16,864 nt of DNA from Thermoplasmata archaeon (GCA_021828085.1 JAKATE010000028.1:1-16864); one strand, 5' to 3'. Shown: positions 1 to 6,895, numbered from the stretch's first letter. Notes: a model not told the origin generated them from the sequence alone. Translations and numbers: made by a program.

Positions 1-9
1 TTCCGATCT
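1..9. other. Possible sequencing-adapter remnant at the left edge
   Basis: The window opens with TTCCGATCT, identical to the last nine bases of the common Illumina adapter that ends GCTCTTCCGATCT. The remaining bases up to the DUF1684 stop codon at 85 hold no recognisable gene. Confidence 0.4.
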
Positions 10-75
10 CTGGGATTGCGCTCCCGGGTCGGATAGGACCCTGCGGTGCCGAGGAACGTGATCTGCACGGCCCCC

Positions 76-94
76 CTCCCCCCGTTAGGGGGAG
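76..94 (-). terminator. Possible hairpin at the end of the DUF1684 gene
   Basis: CTCCCCC (76-82) and GGGGGAG (88-94) form a seven-pair stem around a five-base loop and overlap the TAA stop codon at 85-87. No T-rich tract follows on the minus strand, so termination here is only a suggestion. Confidence 0.2.
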
Positions 95-825
95 CCCCCC
101 CCGCTTCCGGAGGCGAGCTTCGGGGAGGACGGGCCCGGGGGATGGGCATGGGCCTGGCGCTCGCGGAAGTCCTCGGTGAGCTTCCGGATGGCCTGCTCGG
201 GGGAGGAGGGATTGTTCCCGGGGTCGTAGACCCTCTCCCCGGCCCGCACCGGGACGGGGAGGTCGTTCGCCGGAGGGGGGAAGGGGCACTCGTAGGTGGG
301 GGTGTAGGCGCAGTACGGGTTGAACGACCGGTTGAAGTCGAGCTCGTAGATCCCTTCCTCGCGGAGCTCCAGGGTGAGGTAGCGCCCCGGCCCATAGGTC
401 TCGCTCCCGGAGGTGCGGTCCCGGAAGGGGAGGAAGGCGATGTTGCCTGCGGCGGGACCGGCGTGGAAGAGTTCGAGCGAGAGCCGGCGTCCCTTCAGCG
501 AAAAGCTCAGGGTCCCGAGCTTGCGCATCGCCGCGTGGCCGTCCTGGCTGGTCCTCAGCCAGCTCTCGGACGGGTGCTTCTCCTCCCGGAGCCTCGCCGT
601 GACGCGGAACTCCGGGTCCACCGGGAAGTAGACCAGGGGATGGAAGGGGAGCCCGGCCTCGGAAAAGGGGCTCTCCGGCTGCGTAGCCAGGAAGCGGTCC
701 TTCTCGGCGCGCTCGCGCAGGACCATCTCCGCGTAGGGGTCCCCGGCCCTCCGGGCCGGGGCCTTGCGCGGAGGGGTCCGGCGCTTACCGGCCACCCGGG
801 GAGCGGAGCGGCGGGGGGTGGGCAT
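85..825 (-). CDS. DUF1684 family protein
   Basis: This 246-residue protein carries the conserved core of the DUF1684 family, whose biochemical role is not established. The visible signature is FRDRTSG (134-140), ETYGPGRYL (142-150), DFN (163-165), NPYCAY (169-174), CPFPPPAN (180-187) and LPVPVRAGE (189-197). The first 28 residues are basic and proline-rich, and the last 35 or so are low-complexity, so the folded part is about residues 30-205. No signal peptide or membrane segment is visible, so it is probably cytoplasmic. The ATG at 825 has no clear Shine-Dalgarno site. An in-frame ATG at 726 (residue 34), preceded by GCGGAG, would remove most of the basic extension and is a real alternative start. 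It lies 98 bases downstream of the Hsp20 gene on the same strand and could be read from that promoter. Family assignment is confident; function is unknown. Confidence 0.85.
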   Translation of the reverse strand: MPTPRRSAPRVAGKRRTPPRKAPARRAGDPYAEMVLRERAEKDRFLATQPESPFSEAGLPFHPLVYFPVDPEFRVTARLREEKHPSESWLRTSQDGHAAMRKLGTLSFSLKGRRLSLELFHAGPAAGNIAFLPFRDRTSGSETYGPGRYLTLELREEGIYELDFNRSFNPYCAYTPTYECPFPPPANDLPVPVRAGERVYDPGNNPSSPEQAIRKLTEDFRERQAHAHPPGPSSPKLASGSGGGSP

Positions 826-863
826 GGGCCAGGGCGAGAACCCAGGGTTCTTGAGCCTGCCCC

Positions 864-916
864 AGGAGGAGAGAGAAGGAGGGAAGGGGTTGGGGGGGAG
901 GCCCCGGTCGGGGCCA
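864..916 (-). terminator. Hairpin plus pyrimidine tract after the Hsp20 gene
   Basis: On the minus strand the Hsp20 stop codon (924-926) is followed by the near-palindrome GGCCCCGACCGGGGCC (900-915), a six-pair stem with a four-base loop. After it comes a C/T-rich run down to about 864, interrupted only by AA at 890-891. A hairpin followed by pyrimidine-rich RNA suits transcription termination. The tract is richer in C than in T, unlike the T-rich terminators best known in archaea, so confidence is low. Confidence 0.35.
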
Positions 917-923
917 GCTCCCC

Positions 924-1385
924 TCAGTGGACCGCGATCTTCTGCTCGGTGACCGGGCGGGACTTCGGGACGGCGATCTCGAGCACGCCGTCGTGGTAGC
1001 TCGCGTCGACCTTGTCCGAGAGTACCGGCTCGGGCAGCTCGAAGGCGCGGTGGAAGCCGGTATAGCTGCGCTCGCGGCGCAGGTAGTTGGAGGTCTTCTC
1101 CTCGTGGGAGGACTCCTGCTGCGCGTCGACGGAGAGGAGGCTGCCGTTCAGGCGGATGTCGATCTTCTCCTTGGGGATGCCCGGGAGGTCCATCTTCACC
1201 CGGTAGGCATCACCGGTGTCCTCCACGTCCGTGAGGGCCGGGAGAAGCTCGCTGGTGCGGCCGAGCGACCAGGGGGCGGCGAGGAAGCTGGTCCGGAACT
1301 CGTCGAGCATCCGGTCCATCTGGCTGAAGGCATCCTCGAAGGGGGCGGGGGCGCTGTCGCGGACTCGTGGGACGATTTTCGACAT
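924..1385 (-). CDS. hsp20: Small heat-shock protein, Hsp20/alpha-crystallin family
   Basis: This 153-residue protein belongs to the Hsp20 family, ATP-independent holdase chaperones that form oligomers and bind unfolding proteins. The alpha-crystallin domain covers about residues 48-145. It includes the LPGIPKEKIDIRL strand region, the RRERSYTGFHRAFELP segment and the diagnostic GVLEIAVPK motif. The C-terminal KIAVH supplies the I-x-V motif that docks into neighbouring subunits in oligomers. The length is typical of archaeal members. I chose the ATG at 1385 because GAGGTGA (1391-1397) sits five bases upstream. The GTG at 1394 would add three residues but overlaps that ribosome site. A TATA box at 1429-1436 places transcription start near 1405, which leaves a leader of about 20 bases containing the Shine-Dalgarno site. 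Heat control is expected for the family but no dedicated operator is recognisable. Confidence 0.95.
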   Translation of the reverse strand: MSKIVPRVRDSAPAPFEDAFSQMDRMLDEFRTSFLAAPWSLGRTSELLPALTDVEDTGDAYRVKMDLPGIPKEKIDIRLNGSLLSVDAQQESSHEEKTSNYLRRERSYTGFHRAFELPEPVLSDKVDASYHDGVLEIAVPKSRPVTEQKIAVH

Positions 1386-1390
1386 ATTTC

Positions 1391-1397
1391 TCACCTC
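1391..1397 (-). promoter_or_regulatory. Shine-Dalgarno site of hsp20
   Basis: The minus-strand sequence GAGGTGA lies five bases before the ATG at 1385. It decides between that start and the upstream GTG at 1394, which it overlaps. Confidence 0.75.
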
Positions 1398-1428
1398 AGA
1401 GAGGGCGGTATAAGGTATGTATGTTCTT

Positions 1429-1437
1429 CTATAAAAA
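1429..1437 (-). promoter_or_regulatory. TATA box of hsp20, possibly shared with the divergent gene
   Basis: The minus strand reads TTTTTATAG, a good archaeal TATA box about 47 bases upstream of the Hsp20 ATG. The same A/T-rich block reads CTATAAAAAC on the plus strand, so it could also position TBP towards the M29-like gene. It is the most A/T-rich spot in the neighbourhood. Confidence 0.6.
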
Positions 1438-1550
1438 CTATTCGCAAGGCCGAGCCCGGTCCAGGGCCCGTCGAAGGGCCGGTCGGGGTCACCCTTGGCG
1501 CAGCCCGGTAGGGTCCCTCCCGGTCCCCGGCGTCGGGCCCGGGCGTTGCA

Positions 1551-1558
1551 AGGTTATC
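1551..1558 (+). promoter_or_regulatory. Weak TATA-like element before the M29-like gene
   Basis: AGGTTATC is centred about 27 bases before the ATG at 1582. That is the spacing expected for a leaderless archaeal transcript starting at the ATG itself. The match to a TATA box is poor. Confidence 0.3.
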
Positions 1559-1581
1559 TGGGGGTCCTCGCTGACCCCGCC

Positions 1582-2688
1582 ATGCCCGGCGATCTCGCGG
1601 ACCTGGAGCGGGCGACCGCCCGGAACGTGGTGACGAGGTCCCTTAAGGTGAGGCCCGGGGAGAGCGTGGTGATCGAATCCTGGTCCCACACCCTCCCCCT
1701 GGCCTCGGCGATCGTCGACGAGGCCCGCCGCGTGGGGGGGATCCCTCTGCTCCTCCTGGAGGACGAGAAGGCCTACTGGAACGCGGTCGACCGTAAGCAG
1801 ACCCGGCTCCTGGGGAGGATGAGCCGCTCTGAACAGGCCGCGGTGAGGGCAGCGGATGTCTTCGTCATGTTCTGGGGCCCCGGGGACAGCGAGCGGTTCG
1901 AGCGGCTGGACGGGAAGACCTCGGAGGAGGTCACGGCCTGGAACGACCCCTGGTACGCCCTCGCCCGCACCTCCCACCTTCGGGGCCTTCGGATGGGGAT
2001 CGGTTTCGCCACCGAGAGCAATGCGCGCCTGTGGGGAACGACCGTGGAACGTGCACGGCGGGTGATCCTGGCCGCCAGCGGGGTCGACCCGGCCCTCCTG
2101 GCGAAGGCCGGGTCGCGGCTTCGGCGCTCCCTCCAGGGTCGACGTCGGCTCCGGATCCGCCACGCCAACGGCACCGACCTCGAGCTCCGCCTGGCCGGTC
2201 GGCCGGGGGAGCTCTCCACGGGGGTCCCGGGCCGTTCCACCCCGCGACGGCCCTACGGCATGCTGACGGGCCTTCCCGACGGTAGGTTCGCCATCCCCCT
2301 GGAGGGGAGCACCGCCGAAGGAACCCTCCTCGCCAACCTCCCCACGTGGACCCCGTGGTGGAGGCATGCGGGGGGGCGCTGGGACTTCCACGAGGGGCGC
2401 CTCACCGAGTTCTCCTTCGACCAAGGGGGGGAGAAGTTCCGTCAGAGGTTCGGGGAGGGTACTGCCGGGAAGGACCGGCCGGGGGCTCTCCAGTTCGGTC
2501 TGAACCCCGCCCTGCGGAGCATCCCCACGATGCACACGAGCCAGGGTGGGGTGGTCAGTCTCCAGGTGGGCAGGAACATCGGCTTTGGGGGGACGAACCG
2601 GTCCACCTTCCTGGATTGGGTCTCGCTCGCGGGTGCGGACGTCACGGTGGACGGGTCCCCGCTGCTCCGGGGAGGACGTTTCCTCTGA
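1582..2688 (+). CDS. M29 (AmpS/aminopeptidase T)-like protein, probably without the usual metal site
   Basis: This 368-residue protein resembles the M29 metallo-aminopeptidase group (AmpS, aminopeptidase T, COG2309). Shared features are the N-terminal GESVVIESWSHTLPLA region, the ADVFVMFWGPGD strand, NGTDLELRLAGRPGELSTG, LANLPT, and a C-terminal GRNIGFGGTNRST segment. The family's metal ligands appear altered. NLP-TGE is replaced by NLPTWTPW. The usual GTVHIALG histidine position reads GVVSLQVG. The terminal H-x-D reads as L-D-W, or F-L-D with one gap. An active aminopeptidase is therefore doubtful, and binding or a different chemistry is possible. No signal peptide is seen. I chose the ATG at 1582; an in-frame TTG at 1495 would add 29 low-complexity residues. 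It faces away from hsp20 and ends 181 bases before atpK. Fold assignment is fairly sure, activity is not. Confidence 0.75.
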   Translation: MPGDLADLERATARNVVTRSLKVRPGESVVIESWSHTLPLASAIVDEARRVGGIPLLLLEDEKAYWNAVDRKQTRLLGRMSRSEQAAVRAADVFVMFWGPGDSERFERLDGKTSEEVTAWNDPWYALARTSHLRGLRMGIGFATESNARLWGTTVERARRVILAASGVDPALLAKAGSRLRRSLQGRRRLRIRHANGTDLELRLAGRPGELSTGVPGRSTPRRPYGMLTGLPDGRFAIPLEGSTAEGTLLANLPTWTPWWRHAGGRWDFHEGRLTEFSFDQGGEKFRQRFGEGTAGKDRPGALQFGLNPALRSIPTMHTSQGGVVSLQVGRNIGFGGTNRSTFLDWVSLAGADVTVDGSPLLRGGRFL

Positions 2689-2828
2689 GAGTTCCCGGCA
2701 AGCCGTCGCGTCGGGGCCCGACGGCCGCACGGAGCGTCGCCGCGCGGCTCGGAATCCTCGCGGGGGAGGTCGACCCCGCCGGGCCACCCTCGCGTCCCCG
2801 CCATCGGGGGGAACCCGGCCCGCTCTCG

Positions 2829-2838
2829 CTTTTTATAC
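2829..2838 (+). promoter_or_regulatory. TATA box of the atpKEC unit
   Basis: CTTTTTATAC is a strong TATA box in an otherwise GC-rich 181-base intergenic region. Its centre is about 36 bases before the atpK ATG, placing the transcript start near 2860. GAGGTT at 2859-2864 may serve as a ribosome site if transcription begins slightly upstream of it. Confidence 0.7.
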
Positions 2839-2869
2839 CCTCGAGATTGTGCCGCCCCGAGGTTCCCTC

Positions 2870-3100
2870 ATGGTCTTGGATACCGCGCAGGCCCTGCTCG
2901 CCGTCGCCGCCGCCATCGCCATCGCCGGTGGACTCGTGGGGACGGGCCTCGCCCAGTCCGGGATCGGAGCCTCCGGGATGGGGATCATCGCCGAGCGACC
3001 GGAGAAGTTCGGTCAGGTGCTGTTCTTCTTCGTCATTCCCGAGACCCTCTGGATCATCGGTTTCGCCCTCGGCATCGTGCTCCTCCTTAACGTCCTCTAG
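2870..3100 (+). CDS. atpK: A-type ATP synthase subunit K (proteolipid c-ring)
   Basis: This is a 76-residue, two-helix proteolipid whose copies form the rotating ion-carrying ring of the A1Ao ATP synthase. Helix 1 covers about residues 6-30 and helix 2 about 48-74, joined by the polar loop around AERPEKFGQ (41-49). The ion-binding glutamate is E58 in the VIPETLW segment. Q29 in helix 1 and T59 beside the glutamate match positions that bind sodium in Na+-type rings, while L60 sits where a threonine or glutamine is often found. The ATG at 2870 is chosen because the hydrophobic hairpin begins straight after it. A longer in-frame reading would only add GC-rich upstream sequence lying behind the TATA box. 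It is the first gene of a KEC unit, which suits the higher demand for ring subunits. atpE follows after 27 bases. Confidence 0.95.
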   Translation: MVLDTAQALLAVAAAIAIAGGLVGTGLAQSGIGASGMGIIAERPEKFGQVLFFFVIPETLWIIGFALGIVLLLNVL

Positions 3101-3127
3101 GGGGCGGGTGGCCGGCGCGACCTCCCC

Positions 3128-3688
3128 ATGACGCTGGAAGCCCTCCTGGCCGAGATCGAGTCCCGCTCGGCGAAGGAGCTCTCCGAGCTCCAGGCCCAGC
3201 AGGAGCGCGAGGTCGCCGAGATCCGCGCCCGCGGCCAGGCGGAGATCGACCGGACCGTCCAGGAGATCCAGAAGGTCACCGAGGCCGAGGCGGCCCGGCT
3301 CCGGGCCCGCGAGCTGGCCTCGGCCGAGCTCAAGGCCAAGCGTCTGCTCTTCGAGGCCGAGGAGCGCAGGCTCGAGGGGGCCCTCGGGGAGGTCCGCTCC
3401 CGCCTGGGGGCCTACACGCGCACCCTGGAGTATCCGAAGCTCCTCGCGGGCATGGTCGAGACCGCCCAGGCCTCCCTGGGGAACGACCTGAGGCTGAGGG
3501 TACGCCCCGAGGACATCGGTTCCCTGCCCTCCGCCGCGCAGAAGCTCGTCGACCGCAAAGCCCCCCTGGAGGGCTCCCTCGGAGGGCTCGTCGCCGAGAC
3601 CAAGGACGGCTCCCGCGCCATGAACATGAGCTTCGAGGAGCTCCTGCGGCTGCGCGAGGACCGGCTCCGCGAGATCCTCGCCCGGTAG
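3128..3688 (+). CDS. atpE: A-type ATP synthase subunit E (peripheral stalk)
   Basis: Subunit E pairs with subunit H to form the peripheral stalk that holds the A3B3 head against rotation. The 186-residue protein has the expected two parts. Residues 5-95 form a long charged coiled coil rich in E, A, R and Q. Residues 98-186 form a globular end with the family pattern GGLVAETKDGSRAMN (152-166) and a final amphipathic helix. The length is normal for archaea. The ATG at 3128 starts the coiled coil directly, and no clear Shine-Dalgarno site precedes it. It lies between atpK and atpC, with only eight bases to the atpC start, so the three genes are surely cotranscribed. Confidence 0.95.
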   Translation: MTLEALLAEIESRSAKELSELQAQQEREVAEIRARGQAEIDRTVQEIQKVTEAEAARLRARELASAELKAKRLLFEAEERRLEGALGEVRSRLGAYTRTLEYPKLLAGMVETAQASLGNDLRLRVRPEDIGSLPSAAQKLVDRKAPLEGSLGGLVAETKDGSRAMNMSFEELLRLREDRLREILAR

Positions 3689-3696
3689 GAGCGGCG

Positions 3697-4770
3697 GTGG
3701 ACCAGATCTACGCCGTCTCCATGGGACGGATCAAGGCGATGAGCCCGAACTTCCTGGGCCCGGAGCGCTACTCCGCCCTCCTCTCCTCGCGCGACGTCAC
3801 GGAGGCGGGGAAGCTCCTCGAGTCCACCTGGTACGGCCCGGACATCGTCCAAGCCCTCGGCGCCCACCGCGGCGTGGAGGCCTACCTCATCGGCATCAAC
3901 CGCAAGTTCGTCGCGCTCAACCGTTTCGGCTTCCTCTCTGCCCCCTTCGCCGGCCGCCCGGTCGTCGGCGCCTACCTGCGCCGCTGGGACGTGGAGAACA
4001 TCGGGCTCATCCTGGCGGCCAAGGCCTACGGGCGCGTCGGCTCGGACGTGGAGTCGCATTTCGTCACCGACCGGGAGAGCCCCTCGAGCCCCGGGGCCGG
4101 CCTCCTCGGCCTCGACGACCTCCGCGGCCTTCTCGCCCTCCCCAGCGTGGAGGCGGTGGCGAACCAGCTGGTCAAGTTCGGCTACGGGTCGGTCCTCCTG
4201 CAGAGCCTGGAGGCCTTCCAGCGCCGCCCGGACGTCTTCTTCCTCGTCCAGGTCCTCGAGCGGCAGTACTTCGAGGAGCTCCGCCGCTCCGCCCGCTTCT
4301 TCCAGGGGGACGAGTGGGTGGTGCGCGAGTTCGTCGCCTCGGAGATCGACCGCCGCAACGCCCTCACCCTCCTCAAGGGGGTCGAGCTCCACCTGGGCGC
4401 GGAGGACCTCGAGCCCCGCCTCCTCGAGGGGGGCTCGATCGGCCCGAAGACGTTCCTCGACCTCCTGGGGCAGCCCGGGGTCGCCGAGGCCGCCGGCGCC
4501 CTCTCGAAGTCCATCCCCCTCGGGGATGCCCTGGCGGGCTTCGAGGAGGAGCATTCCCTCGTCCCCTTCGAGCTCGCCCTGCGCCGCTGGGTGCTCCGGC
4601 GGGCCCTCGCCCTCGCCCGCCAGTACCCGCTCTCCCTGGCCGGGCTCTTCGGCTTCCTCCTCCGCGCCGAGGCCGAACGCGACGACCTGAGGCGGATCCT
4701 CTACGGGAAGGTCTACGGCTTCCCCCCCGAGAGGATCACCCGCGACCTCCTGGCCGCCTCCGCGAGCTGA
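3697..4770 (+). CDS. atpC: A-type ATP synthase subunit C (V0 subunit d homologue)
   Basis: Subunit C is the funnel-shaped all-helical protein that seats the central stalk on the K ring. At 357 residues it has the usual length. It starts with the typical ..YAVSMGRIKAM segment and contains the family's three helical repeats, seen in YLRRWDVENIGLILAAKAYG (about 94-112), VREFVASEIDRRNALTLLKG (about 208-227) and the C-terminal FGFLLRAEAERDDLRRILYG (about 319-338). In the usual family pattern, polar and charged residues face the ring in these helices. The start is GTG at 3697, with GGAG (3688-3691) five bases upstream overlapping the atpE stop region, which points to translational coupling. No membrane segment is present, as expected for a peripheral subunit. 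Confidence 0.95.
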   Translation: MDQIYAVSMGRIKAMSPNFLGPERYSALLSSRDVTEAGKLLESTWYGPDIVQALGAHRGVEAYLIGINRKFVALNRFGFLSAPFAGRPVVGAYLRRWDVENIGLILAAKAYGRVGSDVESHFVTDRESPSSPGAGLLGLDDLRGLLALPSVEAVANQLVKFGYGSVLLQSLEAFQRRPDVFFLVQVLERQYFEELRRSARFFQGDEWVVREFVASEIDRRNALTLLKGVELHLGAEDLEPRLLEGGSIGPKTFLDLLGQPGVAEAAGALSKSIPLGDALAGFEEEHSLVPFELALRRWVLRRALALARQYPLSLAGLFGFLLRAEAERDDLRRILYGKVYGFPPERITRDLLAASAS

Positions 4771-4804
4771 GGGGCTCCTCCGCCCGAGCTCCCGCGAGCC
4801 CTCC

Positions 4805-5995
4805 ATGGCCGAGCGCCGGACCCTGGTGGTTCTCGCCCTCTACCAGCTCCTCGCCAGCAACCGCTCGGGCATCTTCTCGGTCTACTTCGCGCTCTTCCTG
4901 GTGGAGGACAAGGGCGCCACCATCGCCGAGGGGCTCATCGTCCTCTCGGTGGCCTATGTCGCGAGCAGCCTGCTGGGCCCCCTCGCCGGCCGATGGTCGG
5001 ACCGCGTGGGGCGCCGCCGGCCCTTCCTCCTCGCCGGCGAGGCCGGCAGCCTGCCGCTCTTCGTCCTCGTCCCCTTCGTCCCGGGAGCGATCGCCTCGGG
5101 GGCCACCTTCGTCGCCGCCGAGACGGTCCTCGCCCTGGGGGCTCCCGCCCTCACGGCCTACGTCGCCGACGTGACCACCGAGGGGGAGCGGGGCTTCGGC
5201 TACGGTCTCCTCGCGGCCTCGGGCGGGGTCGGGGGCCTCGTCGGCTTCCTCGTGGTGGGGCTGCTCATCGAGCGCCTCGGCTTCGCCGCCCTGTTCTACT
5301 TCGTCGGGGCGGTGATGGTGGGCACCCTCACCATCATCTGGGTCGCCCTGCCGAATCCCCCGGGGAAGCCGCGGACCGAGCGCCCATCCTACCGCGGCCT
5401 GGGGCCGCTGACCCTCTATTCGACCACCGTCTCCATCCGCGCGCTCGGGGCCGGGGCGGTGATCACCTTCTACGGGACGTATGCCTACTTCCTGGGGGCC
5501 AACGCCTTCGACATCTCCCTCATCGCGGCGGCCGGTCTCCTCACCGCCGCCGTCCTCTCCATCCCTTTGGGAAGGGCCGTGGACCGGACCGGGTCCTACC
5601 GGGGAATGCTCGTGGGGACCGGGGTGAGCCTGCTCTCCATGGTCCTCTATCTCAGCGCCGGGAGCTGGGAGGCGCTCGTCCCGGCGCGCGTGGTTTACAC
5701 CCTCGGGTTCGCCCTGATGAACCCCTCCATGCTCTCCTACGTGGCCGCCCTGGCCCCCCTGGAGCGACGGGCGGAGTTCCTCGGGGTCTTCTCCCTGGTG
5801 AACTCCACCCTCTGGAGCTTAGGTCCGCTCGCCGGCGGCATCGCGCTCACCTTCGCCGGGGCCCCCGGGCTGTTCGTCTTCGCCCTCGTGACCACCGCGA
5901 TGACCCTCGGGGCCCTCCCTCTGCTCGAGCGTCGGAGGAGGGCCTCCGATCGGGGCCTCGCCCTCCCTCCCTCGGGAAGCCCCCCGGAACGCTGA
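4805..5995 (+). CDS. Major facilitator superfamily transporter
   Basis: This 396-residue polytopic membrane protein has about 12 hydrophobic segments in two halves. The conserved MFS loop motif GRWSDRVGRRR is at 62-72 between helices 2 and 3, and a weaker second copy, GRAVDRTGSYRG, lies in the second half. A hydrophilic loop around PNPPGKPRTERPSYRG separates the halves. The sequence resembles drug-efflux or sugar-type MFS permeases, but substrate-defining residues cannot be named, so the substrate is left open. The ATG at 4805 is 34 bases after the atpC stop with no evident promoter or Shine-Dalgarno site, so it may be read through from the atpKEC promoter. The last 25 residues are a basic, proline-rich cytoplasmic tail. 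Its stop codon is 30 bases from the stop of the converging gene. Confidence 0.9.
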   Translation: MAERRTLVVLALYQLLASNRSGIFSVYFALFLVEDKGATIAEGLIVLSVAYVASSLLGPLAGRWSDRVGRRRPFLLAGEAGSLPLFVLVPFVPGAIASGATFVAAETVLALGAPALTAYVADVTTEGERGFGYGLLAASGGVGGLVGFLVVGLLIERLGFAALFYFVGAVMVGTLTIIWVALPNPPGKPRTERPSYRGLGPLTLYSTTVSIRALGAGAVITFYGTYAYFLGANAFDISLIAAAGLLTAAVLSIPLGRAVDRTGSYRGMLVGTGVSLLSMVLYLSAGSWEALVPARVVYTLGFALMNPSMLSYVAALAPLERRAEFLGVFSLVNSTLWSLGPLAGGIALTFAGAPGLFVFALVTTAMTLGALPLLERRRRASDRGLALPPSGSPPER

Positions 5996-5996
5996 G

Positions 5997-6009
5997 CCCG
6001 GGACCCGGG
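5997..6009. terminator. Possible hairpin between convergent genes
   Basis: Two CCCGGG units (5997-6002 and 6004-6009) flank one A and can fold into a five-pair stem with a three-base loop, between the MFS stop and the converging gene's stop. No T-rich tract is present, so a bidirectional terminator is only possible. Confidence 0.2.
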
Positions 6010-6025
6010 GCGGACGCCGGACGAC

Positions 6026-6799
6026 CTACGGACGGGCGCTGAACCCGCCGGACTTCGACCACTCGCGCGAGGAGACGAGCGCGGGCAGGGAGCCGAGCCG
6101 GTGGAGCTCGGAGATGGAGAGCTTGAGCACGTACATGCCGCTCGGGAGGACCTTCAGGTGCCGGCCCTCGGGGTCCCCCCGGAGCCTCAGCGTGATCCCC
6201 TCGCTCCCCACGTCGCTCTCCAGCGGGAAGCCGCTCCGGCGCCAGTGGTCGAGCATGTCCCGGAGGAACCCCTCGAGGCCACCGCCCTTCCCGAGGGTGA
6301 AGAAGGCCTGCGTGGCCACCGTCTCCCCGTCCGCGCCGAGGAAGAAGACCGGGGCCGCCGAAAGGGTGCGGGGAGCGGAGGAGGCGAGCCCGACGGAGAT
6401 CTCGTCGGCCGGAGGGGCCTCCTCGGGGACGGCCGGGGCGGAGGTCGGCTCGGGGGGCCGCTCGGGAGCCCGGGGGGCCTCCTTCGGGGGGGCCGCTACG
6501 GGACGGTTCTCGGCGATCTGGGCGCGGATGTGGTCGAGGGCCCAGCGGAGCCGGACGATCTCCTCCCGCAACATCCGCTCGTTGGAGACGTACGGGTCCG
6601 CGGCGGGGGGGGGGGGGGGGGAGAAGTTCCAGATCTCCTGGGCCCGGGCGACCGCCGGGGTCGTCGGAGGGGGGAGCGAGGGCCGTGAGGCCTCCGGTAA
6701 CCCTTCGAGGATCTCCTTGACCTCGCGCTCGAGCTCTTGGAGCGCCGGGGAGGCCGGGGGATGTTCCCGAGGCGGATGCGGCTCCTCGGGCCCTCCCAT
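6026..6799 (-). CDS. Proline-rich protein of unknown function downstream of atpI
   Basis: I do not recognise this 257-residue protein. From the N-terminus it has a proline-rich stretch, a short amphipathic helix (about 18-33), a proline run (61-65), a charged helix with coiled-coil character (about 72-98, NERMLREEIVRLRWALDHIRA), a proline/alanine linker (99-135), and a C-terminal folded part (about 145-257). That last part has beta-like VFFLGADGE, an FTLGKGGGLEGFLRDMLDHW helix and a GITLRLRG / GMYVLKLSIS pattern, so it may be a small alpha/beta domain. No signal peptide or membrane helix is seen. It is 96 bases downstream of atpI on the same strand and may be the last gene of that operon. The ATG at 6799 is preferred; TTG codons at 6829 and 6844 are alternatives. 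A run of 17 C residues on the coding strand encodes the proline run. Confidence 0.65.
   Translation of the reverse strand: MGGPEEPHPPREHPPASPALQELEREVKEILEGLPEASRPSLPPPTTPAVARAQEIWNFSPPPPPAADPYVSNERMLREEIVRLRWALDHIRAQIAENRPVAAPPKEAPRAPERPPEPTSAPAVPEEAPPADEISVGLASSAPRTLSAAPVFFLGADGETVATQAFFTLGKGGGLEGFLRDMLDHWRRSGFPLESDVGSEGITLRLRGDPEGRHLKVLPSGMYVLKLSISELHRLGSLPALVSSREWSKSGGFSARP
6605..6621. repeat. 17-base G/C homopolymer inside the unknown gene
   Basis: Seventeen consecutive G on the plus strand read as 17 C in the coding strand of the 6026-6799 gene. They encode the end of a serine codon and five prolines. The frame on both sides looks protein-like, so the length as given keeps the gene intact. 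It is the longest mononucleotide run in the window. Confidence 0.9.
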
Positions 6800-6895
6800 G
6801 ACCCCGAGGACGATGAGCCTCCCTTTCAATCTTGCGCTCCACAAGGAGCCATAGCGCTGTAGGGGCCGGGGAGCGCGAGGGACCGCCGCCCCGTC

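Noticed and set aside
1495..1581. TTG start adding 29 residues to the M29-like protein
   Set aside because: The added residues are proline/arginine-rich with no family similarity, and the ATG at 1582 fits the start of the conserved region.
3412..4806. A 464-codon minus-strand open frame antisense to atpC
   Set aside because: atpC is a clear family member on the plus strand. The antisense product is glutamate/leucine-rich low-complexity sequence with no domain.
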